Origin: CALUVN01 sp944323595
Lineage (GTDB): Bacteria > Cyanobacteriota > Vampirovibrionia > Gastranaerophilales > Gastranaerophilaceae
NCBI GenBank assembly: GCA_963931255.1
Contig: OZ006972.1
Span: 372,001 to 436,000, forward strand
Length of the DNA stretch: 64,000 nt
Reading direction: 5' to 3'
A model generated the notes under the pieces. The model worked only from the letters and a program-made list of their open reading frames with translations. It had not been told where the DNA came from and made no database searches. The position numbers and the translations under genes are program-made. Positions within the stretch are counted from its first letter, which is position 1; each line of letters starts with the position of its first letter. Of this stretch, positions 24,754-33,342 are shown piece after piece.

Positions 24754-25482
24754 TTAAGCAAAATACATGTCATTGACCTGTTTTCTTTCAACACGCTGAG
24801 CCAATTCATCTTTTGTAATCTTGCCGTCTTTATTCAAATCAAGTCCTTTATTCCATTTATAATATTTTTCATTGCTTGTTGCAAGAACACTTCTGTTGGC
24901 TCGAGCCGGCAGATAAGTTAGAGCGTATAATTCACCGGCATCAAGTTTTTCACTGCTTCCAAATCTTATTTTCTTAGCTTTTTGAAGATATTTTTCAACA
25001 TAATCAAGCTGTTCAATCGCAGACATATTCATAATTGAATCAACAGATGTACCGAGTTCTCTTGCGGTTGACGGCATAAACTGGATTAATCCTGTAGCGC
25101 GGCTTCTTTTGTTTCTTGCTTTTGGATTTAAGCCTGATTCGGAATTCATCAATCCTATCAAATCTTTATAATCACAATTAAGACGTTTTGCTATCTGTTT
25201 TACTTTGTCTAAAAATTCTTCACCGAGTTCGGCTTTTACAACGGAATTTTTTACGCGGCTTGATTTTATTTCTTTTGCAGCAGAACGCTGAACTTCCAAT
25301 TCATCAGCAATCGGTATTTCTATATGCGGAAGTTTTATATTTTTAAGCTCGTCTAGCTGTGATTGTATAATATCATTAAACGGATTATATAACTCAACAG
25401 GTACCGATGACACTTGCTGCAAAAGCGGTTTTCTATCGGCACTAAGATTATTTAAATACAATGCAAAATCATTTGCTGTCAT
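24754..25482 (-). CDS. SLT-type transglycosylase-like protein with C-terminal EF-hand
   Basis: A 242-residue protein without signal peptide. Residues about 85-190 are SLT-like: VKQIAKRLNCDYKDLIGLMNSESGLNPKARNKRSRATGLIQFMPSTARELG, with Glu in SESGL in the catalytic position, then LDYVEKYLQKAKK. Residues about 210-228 form an EF-hand loop, DLNKDGKITKDEL, a likely calcium site. Similar two-domain proteins act as peptidoglycan hydrolases linked to injection or rod assembly. It lies upstream of minCDE on the same strand but is separated by about 90 bp. Confidence 0.75.
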   Translation of the reverse strand: MTANDFALYLNNLSADRKPLLQQVSSVPVELYNPFNDIIQSQLDELKNIKLPHIEIPIADELEVQRSAAKEIKSSRVKNSVVKAELGEEFLDKVKQIAKRLNCDYKDLIGLMNSESGLNPKARNKRSRATGLIQFMPSTARELGTSVDSIMNMSAIEQLDYVEKYLQKAKKIRFGSSEKLDAGELYALTYLPARANRSVLATSNEKYYKWNKGLDLNKDGKITKDELAQRVERKQVNDMYFA

Positions 25483-25582
25483 TCAAGTATCCCCATTAAT
25501 CTATTCCCTTATATATATAAAGTTCGTCAACCGTAAAAAATTGACTTTGTGTTAAAAAATATTAACAAATAGCAGAGGCGGG

Positions 25583-25611
25583 TTAACATAAATTAATATG
25601 TTTGTTATAAA
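25583..25611 (+). promoter_or_regulatory. predicted promoter of the nrtR-like/secG run
   Basis: TTAACA (25583-25588), a 17-bp spacer and TATAAA (25606-25611). It would start transcription near 25618 and could drive the five tightly packed genes down to 28629. Confidence 0.5.
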
Positions 25612-25640
25612 ATAAACTCAAGGGTAAGAGATTAAATATT

Positions 25641-26327
25641 ATGTTTAACGAGACAAAGACACACGAAATTACAGTCGACGTAGTTATTTTAACAATCATC
25701 AACAATGCAATTCAAGTGCTTTTGGTAAAACGTACAAACGAACCGTTTAAAGATAAATGGGCAATACCGGGCGGTTATGTGAGATTATCCGAAAATCTTG
25801 ATCAGGCAGCTCTTAGAGTATTGAAAGAACGTACAAATGTAGATAACATTTATCTTGAGCAGTTGTATACTTTCGGCGATCCGCTTCGTCACCCGAATGC
25901 AAGAGTTATTACATGCGCTTACTTTGCACTTGTGCGCGCGGAAGATATTAAAATTGTATCGAGTCCGGAACTTGGCTGGCACAAAGTTTCAAACCTGCCG
26001 CCTCTGGCGTTTGACCACAAAGAAATTATTCAATATTCTCTCAAACGCACAAGAGAAAGACTTGAAATTTGCCCTGTTGCTTACCAGTTATTGAATGAGA
26101 AATTTACCCTCACTGAAATGCAAAAATCTTATGAATTGATTATGGAGAAAAAACTTGATAAGCGTAATTTCAGAAAAAAAGCGCTTAGTACTGAAGGTTT
26201 GATTGAACTGGATGAATATACAAAATCATCATCAAAAAGACCGGCAAGACTTTATACATTTGAAAATATCCGTTTAAATTCAAAAAGAGCGCATTTTATT
26301 TCAAACAAAAAGGAGAAAAAATTATAA
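25641..26327 (+). CDS. NrtR-like Nudix-fold transcriptional regulator
   Basis: A 228-residue protein: an N-terminal Nudix-fold domain (DVVILTIINNAIQVLLVKR, KWAIPGGYVRLSENLDQAALRVLKERTNV) followed by a winged-helix domain (about residues 150-220, FTLTEMQKSYELIMEKKLDKRNFRKKAL). The Nudix box reads RVLKER where catalytic enzymes have RExxEE, so hydrolase activity is probably lost, as known for NrtR regulators that sense ADP-ribose and control NAD genes. No NAD gene is nearby. Its stop overlaps the secG start by one base. Confidence 0.8.
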   Translation: MFNETKTHEITVDVVILTIINNAIQVLLVKRTNEPFKDKWAIPGGYVRLSENLDQAALRVLKERTNVDNIYLEQLYTFGDPLRHPNARVITCAYFALVRAEDIKIVSSPELGWHKVSNLPPLAFDHKEIIQYSLKRTRERLEICPVAYQLLNEKFTLTEMQKSYELIMEKKLDKRNFRKKALSTEGLIELDEYTKSSSKRPARLYTFENIRLNSKRAHFISNKKEKKL

Positions 26328-26551
26328 TGTTAACATTTATCTGGATATTACAAATTGTATCAGCAATATTACTGGTAGTGCTTATACTTCTGCACTCTCC
26401 AAAAGGTGACGGCATCGCCGGAATGGGCGGAACTTCACAGATTTTTGCATCACAAAAATCTGCAGAAAAAGGATTAAACAAATTAACCGGAATTATTGCG
26501 GGAATTTTCCTTGTATGCACATTCCTGTTAGGATTTGTATTTACAAAATAA
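26327..26551 (+). CDS. secG: protein translocase subunit SecG
   Basis: A 74-residue inner-membrane protein with two hydrophobic segments (residues about 3-22 and 52-71) joined by LLHSPKGDGIAGMGGTSQIFASQKSAEKGLNKLT, the SecG loop signature. It helps SecYE move exported proteins. It is coupled to the upstream regulator gene (TAATG). Confidence 0.93.
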   Translation: MLTFIWILQIVSAILLVVLILLHSPKGDGIAGMGGTSQIFASQKSAEKGLNKLTGIIAGIFLVCTFLLGFVFTK

Positions 26552-26564
26552 GTGAGGCGCGTTG

Positions 26565-27314
26565 ATGCCCGTATCTGAAATATTTTCAAGAAACGAAATG
26601 TTCTGGGGAAAAGATTGCCAGAACATTTTGGCATGTAAACACGCGGCAATTTTCGGACTCGGTGGAGTAGGCGGCTACTGCGCCGAAGCGTTAGCCAGAG
26701 CAGGTGTAGGACAGCTTACGATAATTGATTTTGACGAAGTTTCCATATCAAATGTTAACCGCCAGATTATTGCTTTGCATTCTACAATTGGCAGAAAAAA
26801 ATCAATCCTTTTTGCTGAACGGCTGCGTGATATTAATCCTGATATAAAACTAAACGTCTTTGATGAATTTTATGTTGATGATTTTGATTGGGGAAATATT
26901 GATTTTGTCGCTGATGCAATAGATACCATGCGTTCGAAAGTTTCACTGCTTGAAAACTGCATGAAACGAAATATTCCGGTAATCAGCTCAATGGGTGCCG
27001 GCAACCGAATTGACCCGACGCAACTTTATATATGTGACATAAAAGATATTGAAAATAAAAAAACTCCGTTTGTTTCAAATATAATTTACCAGCTTTCAAA
27101 ACGCGGGATAACAGAGGGTATAACAGTAGTTGCAAGCAGAGAAAAACCTTTTTGTCAGGATAAAATTACAAGCGAAGAAAAAATTATTTTAAAAAACGGA
27201 GAACAAATTGAATTCAATAAAATCACACCTGCCTCAACGCCTTTTGTTGCAAGTACTGCAGGAATTTACATGGCATACTATATAGTAAAAGAATTTATCG
27301 GAGGAAGAAAGTAA
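26565..27314 (+). CDS. tcdA: tRNA threonylcarbamoyladenosine dehydratase-like E1 protein
   Basis: The ATG at 26565 (GAGG seven bases upstream) gives 249 residues. It has the ThiF/E1 nucleotide-binding fold: AIFGLGGVGGYCAEALARAGVGQLTIIDFDEVSISNVNRQ, with the conserved Arg and Asp for adenylation. The residue pattern (VADAIDTMRSKVSLLENCMKRNIPVISSMGAGNRIDPTQL) is that of TcdA/CsdL, which cyclises t6A37 of tRNA to ct6A. It lacks the CxxC zinc site of MoeB/ThiF, which supports TcdA. Confidence 0.88.
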   Translation: MPVSEIFSRNEMFWGKDCQNILACKHAAIFGLGGVGGYCAEALARAGVGQLTIIDFDEVSISNVNRQIIALHSTIGRKKSILFAERLRDINPDIKLNVFDEFYVDDFDWGNIDFVADAIDTMRSKVSLLENCMKRNIPVISSMGAGNRIDPTQLYICDIKDIENKKTPFVSNIIYQLSKRGITEGITVVASREKPFCQDKITSEEKIILKNGEQIEFNKITPASTPFVASTAGIYMAYYIVKEFIGGRK

Positions 27315-28015
27315 TGAATATTCTTGTAACCGGAGCATCAAAAGGAATAGGCAAAGCAATAGCAGAAGAATTACAGGACACAGGAAATCTTTTTGTTACA
27401 GGAAGAAACATAGAAGCTCTTGAAAGTTTGAATTCTAAAGGATTTTGCGCATGTAATCTTGCAGAAGATATCTCTGAACTTATAACATTTATTAAAAAGA
27501 ATAAAATTGATGTTCTTATTAACAATGCAGGCGAATACATATATGGCGCAATAGATTCCGTTGATTTTGATAAGATTAATCATCTTTACGATACAAATCT
27601 AATCGCACCTACCAAACTAATTGCGGCAGCGGTAACTAATATGAAAGAAAAAAAATGGGGACGAATTATAAACATAGGTTCAATCTCCGGAGTTATGGGA
27701 GAGGCGCATGCCGGCATTTATTCAGCAAGCAAAGCCGGACTTCTGGGGCTCACCAAAGCATTAGCGCTGGAACTTGCAGAGTTTAACATTACCGTTAATA
27801 CCATAAACCCCGGGTGGGTCGAAACCGGGCTCGGAATGAATTCTATTGAAGAAAGCGACTTTTCAAAGGAAGAAATTATTGAATGTATTCCGCAGAGACG
27901 TTTTGTCAAACCTGAGGAAGTTGCAAAACTTGTCAAATACCTGATAACAGAAGATGCAAAAGGGATTACGGGACAGGGAATTAATATCTGCGCAGGATTG
28001 AGTGTCGGAATATGA
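27314..28015 (+). CDS. short-chain dehydrogenase/reductase (FabG-like)
   Basis: A 233-residue classical SDR: TGASKGIGKAIAEEL (NAD(P) binding), NNAGEY, the catalytic Ser in NIGSISG, YSASK with the YxxxK pair, and NPGWVETG. The C-terminal KYLITEDAKGITGQGINICAGLSVGI resembles 3-oxoacyl-ACP reductase. Its substrate cannot be told from the sequence. It starts on the last base of tcdA and overlaps the next gene by 4 bp. Confidence 0.88.
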   Translation: MNILVTGASKGIGKAIAEELQDTGNLFVTGRNIEALESLNSKGFCACNLAEDISELITFIKKNKIDVLINNAGEYIYGAIDSVDFDKINHLYDTNLIAPTKLIAAAVTNMKEKKWGRIINIGSISGVMGEAHAGIYSASKAGLLGLTKALALELAEFNITVNTINPGWVETGLGMNSIEESDFSKEEIIECIPQRRFVKPEEVAKLVKYLITEDAKGITGQGINICAGLSVGI

Positions 28016-28629
28016 TAAACAAAGAATTAAAAAAATATATAGAAGAAAAAATACTTCCCAATTACTTAAATTTTGACAAAGGTCATAACATCGAACATGT
28101 TAATAGCGTAATTCAGGACAGTTTTGATTTAGCAGAAAAATTCAATCTAAATCCGGATATAGTTTACACAATTGCGGCATATCATGATTTAGGGTTGTGC
28201 AGGGACAGAAAAACTCATCATCTTATATCCGGCGAGATTTTAATTAATGATAATACATTAAAAAGATGGTTTTCAGCGCAAGAACTTTTGATAATGAAAG
28301 AAGCAGTTGAGGATCATCGAGCCTCATCTAAAAACGAGCCGAGAAGCATTTATGGCAAAGTAATTGCAGAAGCAGACCGCAGTATTGAACCTGTTAGTAT
28401 AATTAAACGGACAATCCAATATTCCGTAAATAATTCTCCGGAAGAACCAAAATCCATTCACTACAAACATCTTGTAGAACATATGCAGGAAAAATATGCA
28501 GAGGGCGGATATATGAAATTGTGGCTTGAAAGTTCTAAAAATGCAAAAGGCTTAAATGAATTACGAAAAATTATCTCACAACCGGAAAAACTAAAAGAAA
28601 TTTTCGAAAAAATTTATGAGGAAATATAA
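28012..28629 (+). CDS. HD-domain phosphohydrolase
   Basis: A 205-residue protein with HD-superfamily ligands: H in GHNIEHV (residue about 26), the paired YHDLGL (about 57), and later DHRASS and EADRSIEP. Such proteins hydrolyse nucleotides or phospho-monoesters using a metal pair. The ATG overlaps the SDR stop (ATGA). It is the last gene of the run and a terminator follows. Confidence 0.82.
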   Translation: MINKELKKYIEEKILPNYLNFDKGHNIEHVNSVIQDSFDLAEKFNLNPDIVYTIAAYHDLGLCRDRKTHHLISGEILINDNTLKRWFSAQELLIMKEAVEDHRASSKNEPRSIYGKVIAEADRSIEPVSIIKRTIQYSVNNSPEEPKSIHYKHLVEHMQEKYAEGGYMKLWLESSKNAKGLNELRKIISQPEKLKEIFEKIYEEI

Positions 28630-28635
28630 AAAAAC

Positions 28636-28668
28636 TCCGTCATCAAAAAAATGATAACGGAATTTTTG
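28636..28668 (+). terminator. terminator after the HD gene
   Basis: TCCGT and ATCA (28636-28645, one mismatch between) pair with TGAT and ACGGA (28652-28661), followed by ATTTTTG. It separates convergent genes. Confidence 0.7.
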
Positions 28669-28690
28669 TGTTGCAGATTATTTATAAAAA

Positions 28691-29056
28691 TTATTTTTCA
28701 TAAATATGCATCAAAGTGTTACTTCTCATTTTTGATACACTGGCAACCAAACCTTCCTCAGAGGTTGCGTGAGTTTTTAGTTTAATAGATTCAGTTTTAT
28801 TACCAGAAAACATTTGTTGAAGCTTTGCAATAAAGCCTTTTGGTTCAATATCATTAATCTTTAAGGCATATTGAACTTTATTGTTATTTTGGCTGCTTAA
28901 AAAAGTATCAACAGACAAAGTAGCATTAAATTTTTCACCGAATTTTTTTACTGTAGGTGTTTCAGAAAGAGCATCAAAAATGTGTTTAGGCACATTTACA
29001 TCCCGTGATAAACCATTAAAAGCTGTTGAATCCTTTCTAATTTGTTGTACTTGCAT
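28691..29056 (-). CDS. hypothetical protein, 121 aa
   Basis: A soluble protein with GAAAGGACAAATTT before the ATG and no signal peptide or transmembrane segment. It begins MQVQQIRKDSTAFNGLSRDV; the short N-terminal pattern polar-x-F-x-G/S-x-L recurs in the unknown protein at 32915-33250 (NSQQNFTSTLI), and both are about 110-120 residues. I recognise no domain. The two may belong to one lineage-specific family. Confidence 0.65.
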   Translation of the reverse strand: MQVQQIRKDSTAFNGLSRDVNVPKHIFDALSETPTVKKFGEKFNATLSVDTFLSSQNNNKVQYALKINDIEPKGFIAKLQQMFSGNKTESIKLKTHATSEEGLVASVSKMRSNTLMHIYEK

Positions 29057-29084
29057 AAATTTGTCCTTTCATAATAATTTGGGG

Positions 29085-29124
29085 TAACAAAAACATTATA
29101 TAACAAAAACATTATATAACAAAA
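29085..29124. repeat. 16-bp tandem repeat, 2.5 copies
   Basis: TAACAAAAACATTATA occurs at 29085-29100 and 29101-29116 and again in part to 29124, just upstream of the 121-aa gene. It may be only slippage in A+T-rich DNA. Confidence 0.8.
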
Positions 29125-29137
29125 TAATTCAAAACAA

Positions 29138-30130
29138 CTAAATAATTTTATTTGCTATATCCTGCGCGGAAATTTTTAAACAATCGAGAGATTTGCAGGT
29201 TGTTTTTCTGCGCTCCCAGAGGCACGGTTTCAGAGGACAGGAATCCGAAGCTTTTACCGGAATAACCAAATCTGACTGCGGGATTAATTTTTTGTCATCT
29301 GTCGGTCCGAAAATTACAAAAGTTTTAGTTTTCATGGCAACAGCGACATGCAACGGTGCAGAATCAGAACAGATAAAAATTTCCGCCTTGCCGATAAGTT
29401 CTGCCAAATCTTTCAAACTTTTTGTTTTGCCATAACAGTTTTCAAAGTTGTCCGAATCTTTTACTATTTTCAAAATTTTTTCTATACAATCCTTATCGTC
29501 AGGTCCGCCTGCAAGCAAAACACGTTTGCCACTTTTTAAAAGCAGATTGATTGTTTCACCCCAAATTTCAGCGCCTACGGTTTTTATCATTCCTTTTTGG
29601 ACACTGAGTTTGCTAACCCCGGGGTGAATCAAAACAGTATTGGGCATTTTCTCCTGGGGCAGTACATTTATCTCAGGAAGATACGTCTTATATGATGTTA
29701 GCGGAGTAACTAAATCATGATACATTGCACAGGCATACTGATTTTTGTTGAGAGGGACAGCTTCTGTCAAAAGAATTTTGCTTAACTTACCGGAATAATA
29801 GCCGTAACGCTCTTTTATACCTGTAAGCCATAAAATAATACTGATAAATTTATTAGAACCTGCTGAAACCACCATATCAAAATTTTTCCGACGCGCAAAT
29901 AAAATTAGTTTCAGTATTTCCGTATATTTGTTCTTCCCCTTAACATCTACAAGAAAAATATCATCAATAACATCTGTTAAATCTTTAATACTTTTGCTCC
30001 TCGGCTCCAGTGCAAGCGTAATATAAGAATCCGGAAATTCTTTTTTCAAAGATATCAAAGTCGGGAGAAAAAATATTTCGTCTCCTATACCTCCAAAATT
30101 CATTGCCAAAATTCTTTTTCCATTCACCAT
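29138..30130 (-). CDS. glycosyltransferase family 9 (heptosyltransferase-like)
   Basis: A 330-residue GT-B protein: KRILAMNFGGIGDEIFFLPTL at the start, a middle VLIHPGVSKLSVQKG with the family-9 HPG motif, LLAGGPDDKDCIEKI, and AELIGKAEIFICSDSAPLHVAVAMKTKTFVIFGPTD, all typical of GT9 enzymes such as WaaC/WaaF and O-antigen transferases. It would add a sugar to lipopolysaccharide core or another glycan on the cytoplasmic face. No other LPS gene is adjacent, and the sugar cannot be told. Confidence 0.85.
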   Translation of the reverse strand: MVNGKRILAMNFGGIGDEIFFLPTLISLKKEFPDSYITLALEPRSKSIKDLTDVIDDIFLVDVKGKNKYTEILKLILFARRKNFDMVVSAGSNKFISIILWLTGIKERYGYYSGKLSKILLTEAVPLNKNQYACAMYHDLVTPLTSYKTYLPEINVLPQEKMPNTVLIHPGVSKLSVQKGMIKTVGAEIWGETINLLLKSGKRVLLAGGPDDKDCIEKILKIVKDSDNFENCYGKTKSLKDLAELIGKAEIFICSDSAPLHVAVAMKTKTFVIFGPTDDKKLIPQSDLVIPVKASDSCPLKPCLWERRKTTCKSLDCLKISAQDIANKII

Positions 30131-30160
30131 AGTTTTTATTATATATCAAAAATTTTATAG

Positions 30161-30166
30161 TATAAT
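30161..30166 (+). promoter_or_regulatory. -10 box placed for a leaderless comM transcript
   Basis: A perfect TATAAT ends seven bases before the comM ATG at 30173, so transcription would begin at or next to the A of the start codon. No ribosome binding site lies in between. The -35 region is A+T-rich without a good match. Confidence 0.45.
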
Positions 30167-30172
30167 CGGATT

Positions 30173-31717
30173 ATGGTAAACAAAGTCACTACTGCAACGG
30201 TAATAGGTCTGGAAGCATACAAAACTGATGTGGAAACTGATGTTGTAAATTCGCTCCCTGCAATGGTTATTGTCGGCTTGCCCGATATTGCAATTAATGA
30301 AGCAAAATCCAGAGTGCGCTCAGCAATAAAAAATTCCAATTACACATTCCCGTCTAAAAAAATTATCACAAACCTCGCACCTGCCGACTTAAAAAAAGAG
30401 GGAACAGGATTTGACCTGCCTATTGCTGTCGGAATTTTAATAGAAGAGTGCATAATTGATGCAGAAAAAGTAAAAGACTATGCATTTTTGGGAGAACTTT
30501 CATTAGACGGAACATTACGTCCGATTAGCGGTATACTGCCGCTTGTTGTAGGTCTAAAAAACTTCGGCGTTAAAAATGTAATCGTACCCGAAGAAAACGC
30601 TAAAGAAGCAGCTCTGGTTGACGGAATTAATATTTACGGAGCGGAACACCTCACCGATGTAGTTAATCACTTTACAGAAACACCTATTCAATCAACTAAA
30701 GTTAATATATCCGAATATCTTAATTCTACGGATAATTCCGATTACCCGTATGATTTTAAAGACGTAAAAGGTCAGCAAAAAGCAAAACGTGCAATGGAAA
30801 TTGCAGCCGCAGGAGGACATAACCTTTTAATGATAGGAACGCCCGGCTCCGGAAAAACTTTGATGGCAAAATGTTTTGCATCAATTCTCACGCCGCTTGA
30901 ACTTTCGGAAGCGCTGGAGCTTACAAGAATTTACAGTATATCAGGACTTTTGCCGCCGGACAAACCTCTTATGACGCAAAGACCATTCAGACCTGTACAC
31001 CACACGGCATCTGCCGTGGGAATTATCGGAGGGGGAACAACTCCAAAACCCGGAGAAATTACTCTTGCACACCGCGGAGTACTTTTCCTTGATGAAATGG
31101 TTGAATTTCCACGCAATGTGCTTGAAGTTTTAAGGCAGCCGCTTGAGGACGGTGAAATAGTTATATCAAGAAGCAAACATTCCGTAAAATATCCGGCTAA
31201 ATTTATGCTGCTGGGCGCTATGAATCCTTGCCCGTGCGGATTTTTAGGAGACAAAGAAAAACAATGCACCTGCTCCCAATTTCAAATCGACAGATACCTG
31301 AGCCGACTTTCCGGTCCGCTTCTGGATAGAATTGATTTGCAAATTGAAGTTCCGCGTCTAACCGCTGACGAACTCCTGAATACAAATGCTCCGGTCGAAA
31401 CTTCTGCAGACATAAGAAAACGTGTTATAAAAGCCCGCAAAATTCAGGCAGAAAGATATAAAAATGACGGAATTCTTACAAATTCAGAACTAACATCAAA
31501 ACTGATAAAAAAATACTGCCGGCTGGATGCAAAATCACAGGAAATGCTAAAAATTGCATCGGTAAAATATCAGCTTTCCGGAAGAAGATACGACCGCATT
31601 CTAAAATTAGCCCGAACAATTGCAGACCTTGACGGTGCTGAAAACATTACCCAGAACCATCTGATGCAGGCGCTCCAATACAGGATGTTTGAAAAATCAG
31701 AAATAACTACAGCCTGA
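30173..31717 (+). CDS. comM: Mg-chelatase-like AAA+ ATPase ComM/YifB
   Basis: A 514-residue protein: N-terminal Lon-protease-like fold (VVIVGLPDIAINEAKSRVRSAIKNS, GFDLPIAVGIL), Walker A GTPGSGKTLMAKC near residue 222, Walker B GVLFLDEMVEF, then LLGAMNPCPCGFLGD...CTCSQFQIDRYLSRLSGPLLDRIDLQIEVP, and a C-terminal lid. ComM promotes branch migration during natural transformation. It converges with the second pilin-like gene (11-bp overlap); pilin-like proteins are also used in DNA uptake. Confidence 0.93.
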   Translation: MVNKVTTATVIGLEAYKTDVETDVVNSLPAMVIVGLPDIAINEAKSRVRSAIKNSNYTFPSKKIITNLAPADLKKEGTGFDLPIAVGILIEECIIDAEKVKDYAFLGELSLDGTLRPISGILPLVVGLKNFGVKNVIVPEENAKEAALVDGINIYGAEHLTDVVNHFTETPIQSTKVNISEYLNSTDNSDYPYDFKDVKGQQKAKRAMEIAAAGGHNLLMIGTPGSGKTLMAKCFASILTPLELSEALELTRIYSISGLLPPDKPLMTQRPFRPVHHTASAVGIIGGGTTPKPGEITLAHRGVLFLDEMVEFPRNVLEVLRQPLEDGEIVISRSKHSVKYPAKFMLLGAMNPCPCGFLGDKEKQCTCSQFQIDRYLSRLSGPLLDRIDLQIEVPRLTADELLNTNAPVETSADIRKRVIKARKIQAERYKNDGILTNSELTSKLIKKYCRLDAKSQEMLKIASVKYQLSGRRYDRILKLARTIADLDGAENITQNHLMQALQYRMFEKSEITTA

Positions 31718-32432
31718 ACGGATAATCATCTTTGAACTCATAATTGTCTTTCATCAAAAGACAACTGCAAGTCTGCGGATCTGTTTTACAGCTTTCAATT
31801 AAATATGTCCTGCTGTTATTTGTTGAAACACTGCCGCCCGTTAAATTTTTATGAGTATCGCAGGTCAGATAAAACTTTGTTTTATCAACAGTGAATCTAT
31901 AGGAAAAAATATCTCTTCCATACACATTAGGTTTTGCATAACCGTTTGCATCAAATCTTATATGTAAAGTTAATCCCTTTGTTATACCCTCTTCATCAAG
32001 ATTACCGCCTGTCAACGCTATAATCATACTCCCGTCATTGAATACATATAATACATTAACATTGCCAATACCGCTGGCAGTACGGCAATTATCCGCAGTT
32101 TCACAGTATGAATACTCTGCAATACACTTGACAGGATTTTCTCTACAATTTTTCAACACTCTCATATACTGCATAATATATTCATCAAACCAGTCATACA
32201 AAGCTTCCGGGTCATGATATTTTATATATCTTGCCCACTCGTGCGGAGGTCCGTTATCTGCCGTAGAACGAAGTATAGCCTGATTTATTGAACTTACAAA
32301 CTTCTTGTTGCGCGCAGACATTACGACTTTATTGTAATGACTTATTATTGATGGAATTGTTAAAGCGGCAACAACACCAATTATCCCCAGAGTTATCAAA
32401 ACTTCTGCCAACGTAAATGCCTTTTTGAACAA
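31707..32432 (-). CDS. type IV pilin-like / pseudopilin protein, copy 2
   Basis: A 241-residue paralogue of the protein at 5859-6596, aligning along the whole length (SARNKKFVSSINQA, VLYVFNDGSMIIALTGG, IRFDANGYXKPNVYGRDIF, SNNSRTYLIESCKTDPQT with few changes). The start is TTG at 32432, with AGGAGG eight bases upstream. The leader FKKAFTLAEVLITL is a class III prepilin signal. Six or more conserved cysteines suggest disulfides in the head domain. It is divergent from an XRE regulator, as copy 1 is. Confidence 0.87.
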   Translation of the reverse strand: MFKKAFTLAEVLITLGIIGVVAALTIPSIISHYNKVVMSARNKKFVSSINQAILRSTADNGPPHEWARYIKYHDPEALYDWFDEYIMQYMRVLKNCRENPVKCIAEYSYCETADNCRTASGIGNVNVLYVFNDGSMIIALTGGNLDEEGITKGLTLHIRFDANGYAKPNVYGRDIFSYRFTVDKTKFYLTCDTHKNLTGGSVSTNNSRTYLIESCKTDPQTCSCLLMKDNYEFKDDYPFRL

Positions 32433-32462
32433 ATACTTTCCCTCCTAATTTAATCAGATAAT

Positions 32463-32553
32463 ATACTTTAAAGTTTAGTTTTTCTTTAATTCTAATATTT
32501 TAAATATTTATTGTCAACTATTTTATACTTTAAGGCTATTATATTAACTTTAA
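32463..32553. promoter_or_regulatory. pilin copy 2 promoter and repeated CTTTAA operator sites
   Basis: On the minus strand TTGACA (32517-32512), 17 bp and TAGAAT (32494-32489) form a strong promoter for the pilin gene. TATACTTTAA occurs at 32463-32472 and 32524-32533, and TTAACTTTAA at 32544-32553, placed on both sides of the promoter. These are candidate binding sites for the divergent XRE protein. Confidence 0.55.
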
Positions 32554-32590
32554 AAATCAATCAAAATTGATATAAAGAGGTTGGTTAATA

Positions 32591-32911
32591 ATGGACATAA
32601 AAAAAGGCGTCGGACAAAATATACAGGAAATGCGCAAGCAGCTAAAAATGACACAGGAACAACTTGCGGAACTTATAGGTATTGAAACAATAAGCCTGAG
32701 CAAAATAGAAACCGGAAAAAGTTATCCGACATCCGAGAACTTAGCAAAAATTGCTGCAGCATTAAACGTTGAACCCTACGAATTTTTTCTGTTTGAGAAA
32801 GAAAAAACAAAAGACGAACTCTTAGAAGAAATTCAAACATCCGTAAACAAAATAAAAGATGACAATATAAAATTGCATCTTTTATTAAAAATGGTTAAAT
32901 CGCTTTTGTAA
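32591..32911 (+). CDS. XRE-family transcriptional regulator
   Basis: A 106-residue protein with a Cro/C1 helix-turn-helix at about residues 10-65 (IQEMRKQLKMTQEQLAELIGIETISLSKIETGKSYPTSENLAKIAAALNVEPYEFF) and a short charged helical tail (residues 70-106) that may serve for dimerisation. It is divergent from pilin copy 2, with repeated CTTTAA sites between them. It shares the MDIKK start with the regulator at 5532-5750 but is otherwise only distantly similar. Confidence 0.87.
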   Translation: MDIKKGVGQNIQEMRKQLKMTQEQLAELIGIETISLSKIETGKSYPTSENLAKIAAALNVEPYEFFLFEKEKTKDELLEEIQTSVNKIKDDNIKLHLLLKMVKSLL

Positions 32912-32914
32912 AAT

Positions 32915-33250
32915 CTAAATCATAATATTCAGTTCCGGACCATTAATTTCCAATTCAGGAGCATCGTCAATATGTTTTACATTACTGTCGAGTTTTTGAA
33001 GAATACGTCCGATAAAATTATCAGCCCCTCTGTCTTTTCCGACAACAAGTAATCCGTCTTTATTAAAACCAATAGCTGCCTGAGATAATTTAATCTTATC
33101 TCTTAATGCTTCTGGGCTTTCTTTGCCAAAACCTTTTAGCTCAAAAAAGTCTTTCAACGGGCTCAGATAAAAACTAACAGGCTTTTTAGATGCATAGGGA
33201 ATAAGTGTTGAGGTAAAATTTTGTTGTGAATTTGTTCTGTTAATATTCAT
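32915..33250 (-). CDS. hypothetical protein, 111 aa
   Basis: A soluble protein with AAAAGGAGATTCCCCTT before the ATG. It begins MNINRTNSQQNFTSTLIPYA and continues with SFYLSPLKDFFELKGFGKESPEALRDKIKLSQ and LLVVGKDRGADNFIGRILQKLD. No domain recognised. Its size and the N-terminal F-containing polar motif resemble the protein at 28691-29056. Confidence 0.65.
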   Translation of the reverse strand: MNINRTNSQQNFTSTLIPYASKKPVSFYLSPLKDFFELKGFGKESPEALRDKIKLSQAAIGFNKDGLLVVGKDRGADNFIGRILQKLDSNVKHIDDAPELEINGPELNIMI

Positions 33251-33342
33251 AAGGGGAATCTCCTTTTCATTCTTATATTATTTACATTATAAATCCGGTA
33301 ATTTTAAAACATTAACAAAATATTTTTTGCTAGTTAAAAAGA

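Noticed and set aside
29085..29124. 16-bp tandem repeat as a CRISPR or operator array
   Set aside because: Units abut without spacers and are simple A+T-rich sequence; replication slippage is enough.
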